Assembly (NCBI GenBank): GCA_002104905.1
Contig: MCFE01000169.1
Span: forward strand, 62,001-126,000
DNA: 64,000 nucleotides
Direction: 5' to 3'
From: Basidiobolus meristosporus CBS 931.73
Taxonomy: Eukaryota > Basidiobolomycota > Basidiobolomycetes > Basidiobolales > Basidiobolaceae
Position 1 is the stretch's first letter, and the number at the start of each line of letters is the position of its first letter. The translations under genes and the position numbers were made by a program. Positions 14,801-28,625 of the stretch are shown piece after piece. Below the pieces are notes generated by a model. That model saw only the letters and a program-made list of their open reading frames with translations. It ran no database searches and was not told where the DNA came from.

Positions 14801-17800
14801 GTGCTGAAGACTGAGACTTAGGAACTAGAGCCAGCTGTTGATTGCAAATTTGATATTACTCTATTAATTCCAATACAACATCAAGGACCTGGGTTTAGGG
14901 GCTAAAGGCTGGGATTTAGGACCTAGAGCCAGGTGCTGACTGCATGTTAGATATAACTATTAATTCCAATATGACATCAAGGATCTGAGTCTAGGTGCTG
15001 ATGGCTGAGATTTAGGGGCTAGAGCTAGGTGCTGATTGCATATTGATATTACTCTACTAATTAAGAATTGTTGTTCAAGACCATGGTTCAGGTGAATATG
15101 TTCAAAGCCAGGACCTGGTTCCAGGTGTTGAAAACTGAGATTTAGGACCTAGAGCCCGGTACTGATTGCATATTGGATATCACTCTCTTAATTCCAATAT
15201 GACATCCAGGACCTGGGTTAGGTGCTTAAAGCTGAGTTTAGGTGCTGTAGGCTGTGACTTAGGACCTAGAGCTAAGTGCTGATTGCATATTAGATATTAC
15301 CCTAGTAATTCCAATATGACATCCAGGACCTGGGTCCAGGCGCTGAAGATTGAGATTAAGGACCTAGAGCCAGGTACTAATTGCATGTTGAATATTGCAC
15401 TATTAATTCCAATATGACATCAAGGACCTGGGTCCAGGTGTTAAAGGCTGAGACTTAGGACCTAGAGCCAGGTGCAGATTTCATGTTGGTTATTACTCTA
15501 TTTATTCCAGTATGACATCCAGGTACTGGGTCCAGGTGATTAAAGCTGAGATTTAGGACCTAGAGCCCAATGCTGATTGCTTGTTGAATATAACTCTATT
15601 AGTTCTGATATGATATCCAGGACCTGGGTCCAGGTGCTTGAAGCTGCAATATAGGGCCCAGAGCCAGGTGTTGATTTCATGTTTGTTAACTACTCTATTA
15701 ATTCCAGCTTATCATCCAGGACCTTGGTCTAGGTGCTGAAGGCTAAGATTTAGGACTTGGAGCCAGGTGCCAATTTCATGTTTGATATTACTATATTTAT
15801 TCCTCTATGACATCCAGGACCTGGATTCAGGTGCTTAAAGCTGTGTATTAGGACCTAGAGCCAGGTGCTGATTGCATGTTTGATATTACTCTATTAATTA
15901 CAGTATGACATCTAGGACCTGGGCCCAGATGCCTTAAGCTGAGATTTAGGACCCAGAGCCAGGTGCTGATTATATGTTTGATCATACTATACTTATTCCA
16001 GTATGTCATCTCGGACCTGATCCCAGGTGCTTAAAGCTGAGATTTAGGACATAGCGCCAGGTGTTGATTAAATGTTGCATATCACTCTATTAATTTGAAT
16101 ATGACATTCAGGACCTGGGTCCAGGTACTGAAATCAGAGATCAAGGACCTAGAGCCAGGTGAGGAATTCATGTGGGTTATTACTCTATTGATTCCAGTAT
16201 GGCATCCAGGACCTGGGTCCAGGTGCTTAAAGCTGAGATTGAGGACCTAGAGGCAGATGCTGATTGCTTGTTGAATATCACTCTATTAGTTCCAACATGA
16301 TATCCAGTACCTGGTTCCAGGTGCTTACAGCTGAGATATAGGGCCCAGAGCCAGGTGTTGATTTCATGTTTGTTTTTACTCTATTAGTTCCAGCATGACA
16401 TCCAAGACCTTGGTCTAGGTGCTGAAGGCTGAGATATGGGACCTGGAGCTAGATGTGGATTTTGTGTTTGTTATTACTCTATTAATTCCAATATGTCATA
16501 CAGGACCTTGGTCTAGGTGCTGAAGACAATTATTCAGGACCTGGAGCCAGGTGCAGATTTCATGTTTGTTATTACTCTGTCTAATCCAATATGACCTCCT
16601 GGACCTGAGTTTAGATGCTTAAAGCTAAAATTTAGGACTTGGAGCCAGGTGCCAATTTCATTTTAGATTTTACTAAATTAATTACAGTATGACATCTAGG
16701 ACCTGGGCCCAGGTGCTGAAAGCTGAGATTTATGAAATAGAGCTAGGAGTTGATTAAATGTTGCATATCACTCTATTAATTCCAATATGACATCCTGGAC
16801 CTGGGTCCAGGTGCTTAAAGCTGAGTATTAGGGCCTAGAGCCTGGTGCTGATTGCATGTTTGATATTACTCTATCAATTACAGTATGACTTCTAGGACCT
16901 GGGCCCATATGCCTTAAGTTGAGATTTGGGACCCAGAACCAGGTGCTAATTTTATGGTTGTTATTACTCTATTAACTCCAGTATGTCATCTATGACCTGG
17001 GCCCAGGTGCTGAAAGCTGAGACTTAGGACCTAGAGCCAGGTGCTGATTGCCTGTTTGATATTACTCTGTTGATCTCAGGATTACATCCGGGACCTGGGT
17101 CCAGGTTCTGAAGGTCAAGATTTAGGACCTAGAGCCAGGTGCTGATTGCATGTCTGATATTACTCTATTAATTCCAGTATGACATTCAGGACCCGGTTCC
17201 TGGTGCTGAAGGTGGAAATTTAGGACATAGAGCCTGATGAGGATTTCATGTTGGTTATTACTCTATTAATGCCGGTATGATATCCAGGATTTGGGTCCAG
17301 GTGCTTAAAGCTGAGATTTAGGACCTAGAGTCAGATGTCAATTGCTAGTTGAATATCACTCTATTAGTTCCAATATGATATCCAGGTCCTGGGTCCAGGT
17401 GCTTGAAGCTGAGATTTAGGGCCCAGAGCCAGGTGTTGATTTCATATTTGTTTTTACTCTATTAATACCAGTATGTCATCCAGGACCTTGGTCCAGGTGC
17501 TGAGGACTAATAATTATGACCTGGAGCCAGGTGCAGATTTCATGTTTGTTATTACTCTGTCTAATCCAATATGACCTCCTGGACCTGGGTTTAGGTGCTT
17601 AAAGCTGAGATTTAGGAACTGCAGCCAGGTGCCAATTTCATGTTTGATAATACTATACTTATTCCAGTATGACATCAAGGACCTGGATCCAGGTGCTTAA
17701 AGCTGAGTATTAGGACCTAGAGCCAGGTGCTGATTGCATGTTGCATATCACTCTATTAATTCCAATATGGCATACAGGACCTGGGTCCAGGTGCTGAAAG

Positions 17801-18100
17801 CTGAGATCAAGGACCTAGAGCCAGGTGAGGACTTCATGTTGGTTATTACTCTATTAACTCCAGTATGCCATCTAGGACCTTGGTCTAGGTGATAAAGGCT
17901 GAGACTCAGGACCTAGAGCCAGGTGCTGATTGTATGTTTGATATTACTCTGTTGATTCCAGTATTACATCTAGGACCTGGGTCCAGGTTCTGAAGGTTGA
18001 GATTTAGGACCTAGAGACAGGTGCCAATTCCATGTTTGATATCAATCTATTAATTCCATTATTACTTCCAGGACCTGGGTGCAAGTTCTGATGGTTGAGA
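14800..18100 (-). repeat. Array A, variant composite block of about 100 bp
   Basis: A distinct composite unit runs here. It joins a monomer with GATTTAGGACCTAGAGCCAGG, an AT-rich insert (TGATTGCATGTT, then ATTACTCTATTAATTCC) and ATGACATCCAGGACCTGG. The unit repeats more than 30 times at about 98-102 bp. The block looks like a separate local amplification of a three-monomer unit. Confidence 0.8.
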
Positions 18101-21100
18101 TTAGAACCTGCGTCCCAGTACTGAATGATGAGCTTTTGGATAAAGCTCAATGAAATGAGGGATGTCATACAGGACACTGGACCAGTTTGTGAGGGCAAAG
18201 AGCTAGGGCCTTGTTCAAGGGAATGAGAGTCAAGAAACAGAACTTGGGTTCTAGTTGTCAGAAGTTTTACTGTTAGATATTGCTCTATTCAATCAGTCCT
18301 GGTATCCAGGATCCTTATCCCAGTGCTGAAAGTTGAGATCTATGACCTAGGTCCAGGTGCTGGAAGTTGACATATTGGACACTGAGCAGGGTGATGAAGT
18401 GTATTATCCACAAGCATAATGTAAGTACTCAGGGTAGCTATTGAGAACCTGGGCTCAAGCTACCAGATGTTCTCATGTTGGATGTTACTCTATTAATCTA
18501 AACTAGATATCCATGGCATTGCTCCAAGTGCTAAAAGTTGAAATCTAGGACCTGGGTCCAGGTGCTGCAAGTTGAACTTCTGGATGTTGCTCAATAAGAT
18601 GAGGGTTGCTTTCCAGGACCTTGGACCAGGTGATGAGGGCAAAGTACTAGGGCTTGGTTCAAGGGGAAGAAACTTCAGATGCAGGACCTGGGCTCTAGAT
18701 GACAGTAGCTTTAACGGTATATATTGCTCAATTTAATGAGTCTTGAAATCCAGGACTTGTGTTAAAGTGTTCAAAGCTGAGATTTAGGACCTATGTCCAG
18801 GTGCTGAAAGTTGATATTTTTGACATTGCTCAAGGTAGTGAGTTAGGACCTAGGTCCAGATGCACAAAGTTTATCACTTGGATATTGCTCTGCAAAATTA
18901 GGATTGTCATCCGGAAACTTGGTCCAGGTGATGAGTGCAAAGAACAAGGAACTGGCCCAGGTGATGAGGGCAAATAAGTAGAGCCTGGTTCAAGGTAGTG
19001 AAAGTTGGGATATAGGACCAAGTCTTAAGCTGGAAAGCTTGTAATATTAGATATTGTTCAATATGATGCAATTTGATGTTTAGGATGTGGGTATGAGAAT
19101 GCAAGCTAAGTTGAAATCTTGAATATTGCTCAAGAACATGAGGTGCGTTATCTATGACTTGGGTGCTGGTGATAGTACAAAAATTGACCACCAGATCAAG
19201 GATTTTAAAGCCGGGATGTAGGGCCTGGGCTCAAGCCATAAAAAGTTGTAGTGTTGGATATTACCTCATTTAGTAGAATTTAGTATCCAGGATCTGAGAA
19301 ATGTAATGCTAGCTATGATTCAAAACCTGAGTCAATGTACTAACAGTATAGATCCAGGAAATTGGGGCAGATGCAGGAAGGTGCGATCCAGGACCTGGAT
19401 CCAGGTGCCTAAGGTTGAGATCTAGGATCAGGTTCTAGGTGCTGAGAAGTGCAATCTAGGACCTGTGTCCAGCAGCTGAAAGTTGATACTTGGCATATTA
19501 CTTGTTGATATTAGAGTTTTTATCTAGGACCAGGGTCAAGTTGCTGAATGTTGATATCAAGAAACTGTGTATAGGTGATAGTAGCAAAGATCTTGAACCT
19601 AGGTCCAGGAGATGAAACCTAAGATATAGAACCTAGGCTCAAGATGCTAAAAGTTGTATTGTTGTATATGACTCAAGTTGATGGAAGTCAATACTAGGTC
19701 CTAAGAATAGTAATGCAAGTTGAGGTTAATGACCTGAGTCCAGGTCCTGAAAGTCAAAATGTAGGATATTGCTCAAGGAAATGTAGGGTATCATCCAGGG
19801 CTTGGGTCAATGTGATAAGGGTCAAGATCTAGAACCTGGACTTAGGTAATTTAAGCTGAGATATATGACCTGGGCTCAAGGTGCCACTACGTGAAGTTAA
19901 ATATTGTTCAATTTAATCAGAGTTCATATCCAGTACTTGGGCATGGTAATTCAAGCTAAGATATGGAGACTTGGGCCACAATTGATGAAAGGTTAGATGT
20001 TGGACCTGGGTCCAGGTGCTGAAAGTTGAAATATTGGACATTGATTAAGGGAATGAGGAGTGTCATCCAGGACTCAGGTCTAGGAAATCAGATCATACAT
20101 CTAAAACCTGGATCTAGGTTATCCAAGCTGAGATGTAGAACCTGGGCTCAAGGTTCCTGAAGCTTTAATGTTAGGTATTGCTTAATTCTAAGAGATTTAA
20201 TATTAAGGATCTTGGCTTGAAAATACAAGCTAAGATTCAGGACCTGGGCTCAATTGACTAGAGTCAAGATTTCGGACCTGGGTCCAAGTGCTGAAAGTTA
20301 AAAACCTGTATATTGCTCAATGATACAATGGGTGTAATCAAGGACTTGGGTCTGGTAACCAGGGTTGATATCTAGAACCAGGATCAAGGCTATTAAAGCA
20401 GAGATGTAGGACCTTAGCTCAAGATGAAAAAGTTGTATTGTTGGATATTGCCTCATATAATGATATTGAATATCCAGGAGCTGGGCTAAATAATGCAAGC
20501 TAGTACCAAGGGCCTGGGTCAATGTAATAAAAGTTTAGATCTAGGACACAGGTCTAGATGCTGCAAGCTGAGATTTTTGATATTCCTTAATGAAATGAGG
20601 ATTGAGATCCAAGAACAGGGTCAATTTGATAAATATGATATCCAGGACCTGAGTAAAGGTTATAATAGCTAAGATACTGAGTCTAGGATCAGGTGATGGA
20701 ACCTGAAATGTAAGGACTGGGATCAAGGTGCTATAACTTGTACTATTTTATACTGCTCGACTTAATAAGAGTCAATATTAAGGACCCTGGCATGGTAATA
20801 TATGCTAAGATCATGAGCCTAAGGCCAAGGGAGTAAGGTTGAAGTCTAAGACCGGGGTTTAGGTGGCAAAAGATGAAATTTGGGTATTACTCAATGAAAT
20901 AATGCTTGATATCCCAGAAAAGGGTAAAGGTACCAAGATTTGATACTTACAATCTGGGTGAAGGTGATGATAGCTGGGATCTTGATCCTGGGTCCACGTG
21001 ATGAAGCTTCTCATATAAGGCATAGGTTTAATGTGCCAGAAGTTATAATGTTAAAAGTTGTTGAATTTAATGAGTGTTGATAACCTGAACCTGTGCATGG

Positions 21101-24100
21101 TAATGCAAGCTAAGGAGTAGGAACTGGGTCCAAGAGATGAAAGTTGAGACTTAGGTCTTAGTCTCAAGTGTTGACAGTTGGAAATTTGGATATTTCTCAA
21201 TGAAATCAGAGTTGCCAATCAGCACCTTGGTCTAGTTGATAAGGGCAAAGATCCAGAACCTACATCCAGTTGATGAGAGCCATGAGCCATAACCTGGATC
21301 AAGCAAAGACCACTGAGATGTAGGACATGGGTTTAAGGTGCAAAATGTTGTAATGTTGGATATTGCGCCATTTAATAAGATTAGATATCCAGGACTGGGC
21401 CATGGAAATGCTAGCTGAGGGCTAGCCCTCACATTCAAAAGATGAATGATAAGATCTATGGCATGGGTCCATGTGCTGAAGATTGAAATTTTGGATATTA
21501 CTCATTGAAATGAGGGCTTTCATGCAAGACCTTGGTCCAGGTGATAAGGGAAAAGAACTAAGGCCAGGACCAGGTGATGAGGGTAAACATCTAAAACCTG
21601 GTTCAAGGTGATGAAAGTAGGGGCGTGGGACATGTGCTCAAATCATCAAATGTTACAAGTCTTGGTATAAGAGTTGTAGAGGAATAGGGAGTTTAGCCAG
21701 TATTGTATTCACTAAAACTTGAACTGATCTTTATTAAGGTTCCAGCAGCTCCTTATATATATTTTGCCAGATTAATTGCTGATTAATTGAGTTTCCTAAT
21801 GTAGGTTGTGGCTGCTGACTCATTTGATTGCATCATCACCCAATAAAGTCCTACTTAATATATCTAATTCGGTCTGATAAGGATCTGCTGATTTATTTGC
21901 TAACTAATGTTACTGATATGATAGATAATACTGATATACTGATAACCTAATCATATAACTAATTGATTTGAATAAAAACTGATCTAATTTAAACATTCAA
22001 GTGGCAGATCATAACACAAAAATTGCAAGTTGGAAACTGCTCAATTTGATGATATTTTATATTGCGGACCTGCGAATTTTTATGCAGGCTAAGATCCAGG
22101 ATCTGGGTCTAAGTGATGAAAGTTTTGATCCAGTGCCTGGGTCCAGGTGCTGAAAGTTGAAATTTTTGATATTCCTCTACAAAATGGGGGGTGTCAATAA
22201 GATCTTGAATCAGTTCATGAGAGCAAAGATATAGGACCAGAGTCCAAGTGATGAGGGCAAGAATCTATAATCTCTCAAGGTGATGAAAGTTAGGATGTAG
22301 GACCTGGTCTCTAGCTGGGAAACATGTAATGCTGAATATTGCTCAATATCATGATACTTCATAGTAAGGACCAGGGCATGATAATGCAAGCTAGCACCCA
22401 AGAACTGGGCCCAGGTGATGAGTGCACAGATCAAGAACCGGGAATAGGTTGATAAAAGCTGAGATATAAGACCTGGGATCAAAGAACAAAAAGTTACAAT
22501 GCTGGAAATTACCCAAGTTACTGAGTGTTGATATCCAGGACCTGTGTGTAGTGATGCATGCTGAGGCCCAGGACCTGGGTCCATGGGTTGAAAGTTGACA
22601 TGTAGAACCTGGGTCCAGATACCAAAAGTTGAAACTTTAGATATTACTCAATGAAATGAGAGTAGGCATCCAGGACCTTGGTCCAGATGGTGAAGGCAAA
22701 ATCTACAATCTGGCTCAAAGGGCTGACTGTTGAGATGCAGGACTTGGACTCAAGATGCCAAGAATTGGTATGTTGGATAATGCTCACTTGAATGAGATCT
22801 GATATACAAGACCTGGTCAAGCTACTGCAAGCTAAGATTCAAGACCTGGGCTCTAAATGATGAAAGGTGAGATATTGGACCTGAATCCAGTTGACAAAAG
22901 TTGAAACTCTGAATATTGCTATTTGAAATACTGCTGTAAAGTGAAACCTTGATATTGCTCCATCAAATAAGGATATATATATAGAACCAGGGTCAAGGTG
23001 CTGAGAGTTGATATTTAGCAACTGGTTACAGGTGATGATAGCTAAGATTGGAATCTAGGTCCAGGTGTTGAAACAGAAGATGTAGGACCTGGTTCAAGGT
23101 GCCAAACATTATAATATTAGATTATGGTCAATTTAATCAGACATGATACCCACAAACAGGGCATGACAATATATGCTAAGACCTAATACCTGGGTCCATG
23201 TGGTGAAATTACAAGTCAAAGAACTGCATAATGGAGCTCAAAGTTGTAATTTTGGATACTTCTCAAGGAGTTGGGAGGTGTCATTAGGACCTTGGTCCAG
23301 GTGATGAGGGCATTGATATAGGACCTGGGTCCAGGTGATGATGGCAGAAATCTGGAAGGTGGGCTAATGTGATGAAAGATGAGATGTGGGTTATTGCTTT
23401 GTTTGATATTACTTGACTTAATAAGTTCTGGTATCAATGACCTGGGCATGGTGATACATGCCAAGATCTACATCCTTGGCCCTAACTGATTAAAGGTGAG
23501 ATTTTGGACCTTGGTCTTGGTGCTGAAAGTTGAAACTTTGAATTTTGCTTGTTGAAATGAGGGTGGTCATCCATGAACTTGGTCCTGGTGATGAGGGCAC
23601 AGGTCTGAAACCATTCAGGATCCAGGTCCAAGTGATGAAAGGTGAGTAATAGAACCTGAGGCCAGCAGATGAAAATTGAGATATGGGTTTTGGGTCCGGT
23701 TGCTGATAGTTAAAACTATGCGTATTGCTCAGTGAAATGATAGTTGACATCCAGATCCTTGGTCTAGCTAATGAGGGATAAGATCTTGAACATGGTTCAT
23801 GATGATGAAGGTTCAGATGCAGGACTTGGGCTCAAGGTTCCAAATGTAATGTGGAATATTACCTAACTTAGTGAACTTTGATGCATAGGACCTGACCATG
23901 GTAATGCATGCTACAGTACAGGACCTGGGTACAGGAGATGAATGGTGTGATCTAGGATCTGGATCCAGGTGCTAAAGTTAAACTACTGATATTATCCAAT
24001 AAAATGAGTGTTATCATTTAGGACCTGAGTCAAGGTGCTGAGAGTTGATACATAGGACCTGAGGTCAGGAGATTAGTGCAAAGATCTAGAGCTTGGGTCT

Positions 24101-25950
24101 AGGCGCAGTTGAGATGTAGGATCTGTGCTCCAGGAACTGAAAGTGTAGTGCTGACTATTACTCAATTCAAGGACAGTCAATATTCACAACCTGGGTAAAA
24201 TAATATAAACTATGATGTATATTCTGGATCTAAAAGATGGAAGCTGTGATCCAATATCTTGGTCAAGGTGCTAAAAGTTGTAATCTTGTGTACTGCTACA
24301 CCAATTGATAGTTGACAGTGAAGTCCTGGGCATGGTAATTCAAGACAAGATTAACCTTGCTACAGGGAGTATATTTTAGGGTCTACAACCTGTATTAAGA
24401 TACTGTAAGTTTCAATCTTGGTTGTTGCTCAAGGTAGCAAAAATAAAAGTCCAATACCTAGGCAATTTGATCTAACTTGAGATATAAGTCCTTGGTAAAT
24501 GTGCTTAATGCTGCAATTTTATATATTTCTTAATACCTAGAGATCAGAGAACCCAGTCCCAAGCAAGGTAATATAATGACCTGAGTCTAGGTGCTGAAAA
24601 TTGTAGTGTTAGATAATATTCAATTCAAAGAGAGTTTATATCTAGAACTTTGGTACAATGATTTAAGTGAGGATCTAGAACCCACTTCCAGGTGTAGATG
24701 GCTGTAATCTTTGATTTTGCTAAAGATAATCACAGTTGACATCTACGGCCTAGGTCTTGGTGATTTAGGTGGTGATCTAAGACCTAGGTCAAGGTACGGA
24801 AATTTGATATCCAGGTCCTAGGAGCAGGTAAAGAGAGCCACAATCTGGAACCAGTACCCTAATGATAAAAGTCAAGATGCTGAACCTAGCCCAAGATGTT
24901 GAAAGTTGTAAACGTGAATATTACTCAATGTTTTGAGAGTTGGTATTGGGACTTGGATAGAGATGCTGAGAGTAGAAATCTTGGATATTGGTATAGGTGA
25001 GGATAACAATGATCTAAGATATGGGTCCAGCCAATGAATGCTGAGATGTAGGACCTGGGCTCAAGGTGTTTAAAGTTGCGATTATAGGTATTTAATATAA
25101 ATAGAAGTCCAGGACCTGAACAAAGTGTCAAATGCTAAGACCTGGGAATTGGATTCAGACGCTGAAAGTGATATTCTTGATTATTCCTCAATTTTATTGG
25201 AGCGGATATCCACAACCTAGACACAGTAATATAAACTCAAACTCTGGGCCTTGATCTGGTGGATGAAAGTTGAGTTGTAAGGCCTTATTCAAAGTGCTGA
25301 AAGTTGTATTATTGAATATTGCATAATTTGACTCAAGTTGACTGCCAGAAGTATGGTCCAGGTGATAAATATTGAGATACAAGACCTGAATTGAAGGTGC
25401 TCAAAGTAGTGGTGTTTGATAGAGCTAAATTGGAAGAGAGATGATACCCAAGACCTGGGCATGGAGGTGTAAATTGGGTTCCAGGATTTGGGGCCATGTG
25501 CTGATTGTTGTAATCCTGAATATTACTCAATGTAATGATAGATCTTATTCAGAACCTGTGAACAGACAATTTAGGTTGAGATCCAGGACCTTGGTGCAAG
25601 AGTTGAAAGCTAAAGTCCCAAACCTCAGTGCAGGTGATTCAAGTTGTAATCTGGGACCTGAGTACAAGTGATAATAGCTGCATACCTGAGCCCATGCCCA
25701 GATGATGAAGGCTGAGAATTATGACCTTACTGAATGTGCAAAAAGTAGTAATATTAGACATTGCTCTATATCATAAGAGCTGATATACAGGACATGGAAC
25801 CAGGTAGCATCAGTTGGAATGTAACATTAAGGTAAAGGTGCTGGAAGTTAGAATCTTTGAAATTGCCCACAGTCACATGAGCTAATATCCACGGCCTAAG
25901 TGTAGGTGATTTAGGTATTGATCTTGGGCCTTGGTGTTGTGCATCAACAT
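18100..25950 (-). repeat. Array A, right edge: divergent trimer units
   Basis: This block has the same old 102-bp unit type as the left edge and becomes more degenerate to the right. Monomer phrases such as GACCTGGGTCCAGGTG become rare after about 24 kb and fade out near 25,950. It is interrupted by the LTR-like insertion at 21,651-22,016. Confidence 0.75.
21651..22016. mobile_element. Solo LTR-like insertion (366 bp) inside the satellite
   Basis: A block with no satellite similarity breaks the array. It starts TGTTACAAG and ends GATCATAACA, giving the TG...CA ends and the 5-bp terminal inverted repeat TGTTA/TAACA typical of LTRs. It is flanked by a 4-bp direct repeat CAAA (21,647-21,650 and 22,017-22,020) that could be a target-site duplication. 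Inside is a TATATATA tract near 21,755 and AATAAA near 21,842. There is no coding sequence, so it would be a solo LTR left by recombination. The element family is not recognised. A 4-bp duplication can occur by chance in AT-rich DNA. Confidence 0.6.
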
Positions 25951-28625
25951 TCAAACCATAGTTAAGTTTGCTAATTCAGGAAATCAAGTGCCCTAACTGA
26001 TTTGTCCAAACCCAAAAATAACCAATGTCACCTGGTTTTATTTTTATCCCATCTAAGAATCAGTTTTTAGCTATTGCATCTAACCTATTTTTGTTTGATT
26101 AGCACATCATCAATTGATCTGCCAAGCCTACCTAGGTGAATACTCATATAAGACTTATCCAATACCTTGTCACTTGCCTAGACATCATCTGATGGATAAT
26201 GCAATTTTAACTTATCTTATCTACCATTCAGCACCTGAAAAATTTCCATTAGAAATCCAGCATATTGGTGCTTACTAATTCACATTGATCAGAAAAGTAT
26301 AAATAAAACTTGAATAACCATCTGGCATAGTGTATTTTCCAGAAAAATCAAGATTGTTACTCAATAACATTGAGAGTTCAACAATTCCTTTCTAGCTTCT
26401 TTGCAAGCCTAGTACATCTACCACTTTAAGAGCACTAAGCCTAGGCTGCATAGCAAATCTACTGCATTGTCTTTATAGCTAAGTCAGCAATATTTAATAC
26501 AAGTATTTGACCAAAACCTTACTTTCACTACTTTAGCCACTTCCTGACACTTCTAGAATAAATTCTCACTTGTCTCTATGATCTAGTAAAACCGTTGAAA
26601 AGTTTTTATCACACTTCTCTCTTGCATATAACACTTGGTCAGGTGCAGAATGTAGAAATCTTGGACATTACTTAATAGACTTATTCTGTTGGATAGTGCC
26701 ACATTGAGCCACAAGTGCCAAATGATGCCATAGTGTGCCAGGGAGGCCTAGCGCAAATGTTCAACAACTTTCTTTTGGACCTTTGTAATATATCATAATA
26801 CAGGATGAATACATATGTTATGGTTATCCAATTTTTCTGTTAACCTTGACCAGCAGATGAAAAACTAGAATTGGGACTTTGTAAGCAAGTAAGAGTTATA
26901 CCAGTATACATGTAATGGTTGCCTATTAACCTGGATATTAACATACAATAGAGTATAAGAACAAGCATTTTAGGCAATGGCATCAAAACTGTGCCCATGA
27001 TCAGAGTCTACAAATATCAAGTAAATTCAGAACTGGTGTCAGAAGTAATCAAACATCAAGCTCATGACAATAACTACTGATTTAAGTACAGATGAAGCAA
27101 CTTTCAAAGGTAGTTAAATGCCACATTGGGATCTATAGCTAAGATCATTGGATTCTAGATTCAGGTCCTAGGCCAGGTTAATTCAGAGATCTTAGACACC
27201 TGTTTGGTTTGCTACATATAAGCCATACCTTTCAATACTATTGTAAACTTCCAGCATTTCCACATGCCATTGGTTAACTCTCATCTGATGAGTGTATCAG
27301 AACAGCTATTATTGTAATCATAAGTGACTGGCATTACTTTGGCATATTTACTTAACAAATAAACACATCAGATTGTCCAGTCTAGATGTCAGTAGCAGGC
27401 ATCTATGGCACAAAAAAACCCTTCATATTGCTAGTTGCACTGTACCTAACAATTGTGCACTTTTGATTTTGTGGAACTTGCTACATAGATATCATCAATA
27501 CTCTCAATATTAAAACACTGGATTGTTTTGTGTCATTCAGAAGTTTAATTTTTATAGCAGTTTTACACAGGATTGGTGTATGTAGGGCCTACATTTGGTT
27601 TACTTTGCCCCTTTCCATCATTTAGGATCATATGATTATTTCTGTTTTAGAAATCAAGTGTGCGGTTTAAAATCACTAGCATAAAAGTTCCACTATACAC
27701 TCTTGAATAAATGGTGGGGCACTTGGCATTGTTTTACGCTATATTTCTTCTGCAGAGGTGCATATACTTGGCTGCCATTCTTATGAGCAATAACTTGATC
27801 TATATTCACTTTTGCTTGTGCATTCTTGCACATCCAGATACCTCTTTGACTTCCATGGCAAATGTAGGAAGTTTCTTTCAAGCCAGGATGGATTAGGTAT
27901 GAATCTTTCTTCAGGATGGTGAACACATCTTTGGGTGGCTAACCAGTTGTTGAAGCATCTTTCCAATTCATTATGAGCATCTAATGAGGATAATATGTGC
28001 AACATATATGACATACATATCTATGTGTAAACCTGCTGTCTCTTTGGTTGCTATGATTCCTCCTGAATTTTTAACCAATTGTCTTGTACACTTACAATAT
28101 CAAAAATCCACATAAATACTCATTGTGGCAGTAATAGTATTTTGACCATTTAAACACAATAATTTGCTTTCATCTGAAACTAACCATATTTCTGAGTGTT
28201 TTCATGAGTCACATGGACTAAAGCCAAAACTTAAACAGCTAGTGATAGAGTGTTGGTGGATCAAAGCTTGCATTTGAGGCAATTTCCAATGATAAAACCT
28301 ATTTGGTCCATATTGATTTATTATTTATCAGCTTACTTAGTAAAAGCAAATTCAGGCCCTATTCAACAGACTTGCTACTTGGAGTAACTAACAGCACTTG
28401 GTCAGTCTTGTTAAAAATTGCAGCTCCATTTGGTACAATCTACCACTTATTTTATTAAATTTGATCTAGCATTAGTCAAGATATTTAGCAATAAATATTA
28501 GCCTAACAGTATATAAGTATTATCTGTCAGATCAGTATCATGTGTTACCAGAAGAAACCGCAATTCCTTTTCATCATCTAATCAAAATACTATATCTCAA
28601 CTGATGTCACTGTGACATTGGTCAT
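25951..28625. other. Non-satellite spacer between the inverted satellite arms
   Basis: About 2.7 kb of AT-rich, CpG-poor DNA separates the two oppositely oriented arrays. No intact gene is visible. Open frames of 60-77 codons on both strands at 27.7-28.0 kb overlap each other and are interrupted at both ends. A possible transposase trace lies at 28,105-28,185. Confidence 0.7.
28105..28185 (-). pseudogene. Possible Tc1/mariner-type transposase trace
   Basis: On the minus strand a short open stretch contains VSDESKLLCLNGQ and then a Tyr-Val pair. Tc1/mariner transposases carry a W/F-S-D-E-S-K-F-x-L-F motif around the second catalytic Asp, followed by YV. The match is only this local motif. Surrounding frames are full of stops, and the open frame further along (27,781-28,014, 77 codons) shows no recognisable transposase end. 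Treat as a tentative fossil. Confidence 0.25.

Larger units (their letters stand above)
1700..25950 (-). repeat. 34-bp satellite, array A (about 24 kb)
   Basis: The array consists of tandem repeats of a 34-bp monomer. On the plus strand the consensus runs GAGATCTAGGACCTGG, then GTCCAGGTGCTGAAAGTT. Each monomer holds the palindrome AGATCT and the inverted repeat ACCTGG-GT-CCAGGT. The monomer contains no CpG. The array is set as minus because array B at 28.6-37.3 kb carries the same monomer reversed. Many open frames of 60-126 codons arise on the minus strand because the monomer has no stop in any of that strand's three frames; they are not genes. Homogeneity is highest near 8.9-13 kb and falls toward both edges. 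Confidence 0.95.
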
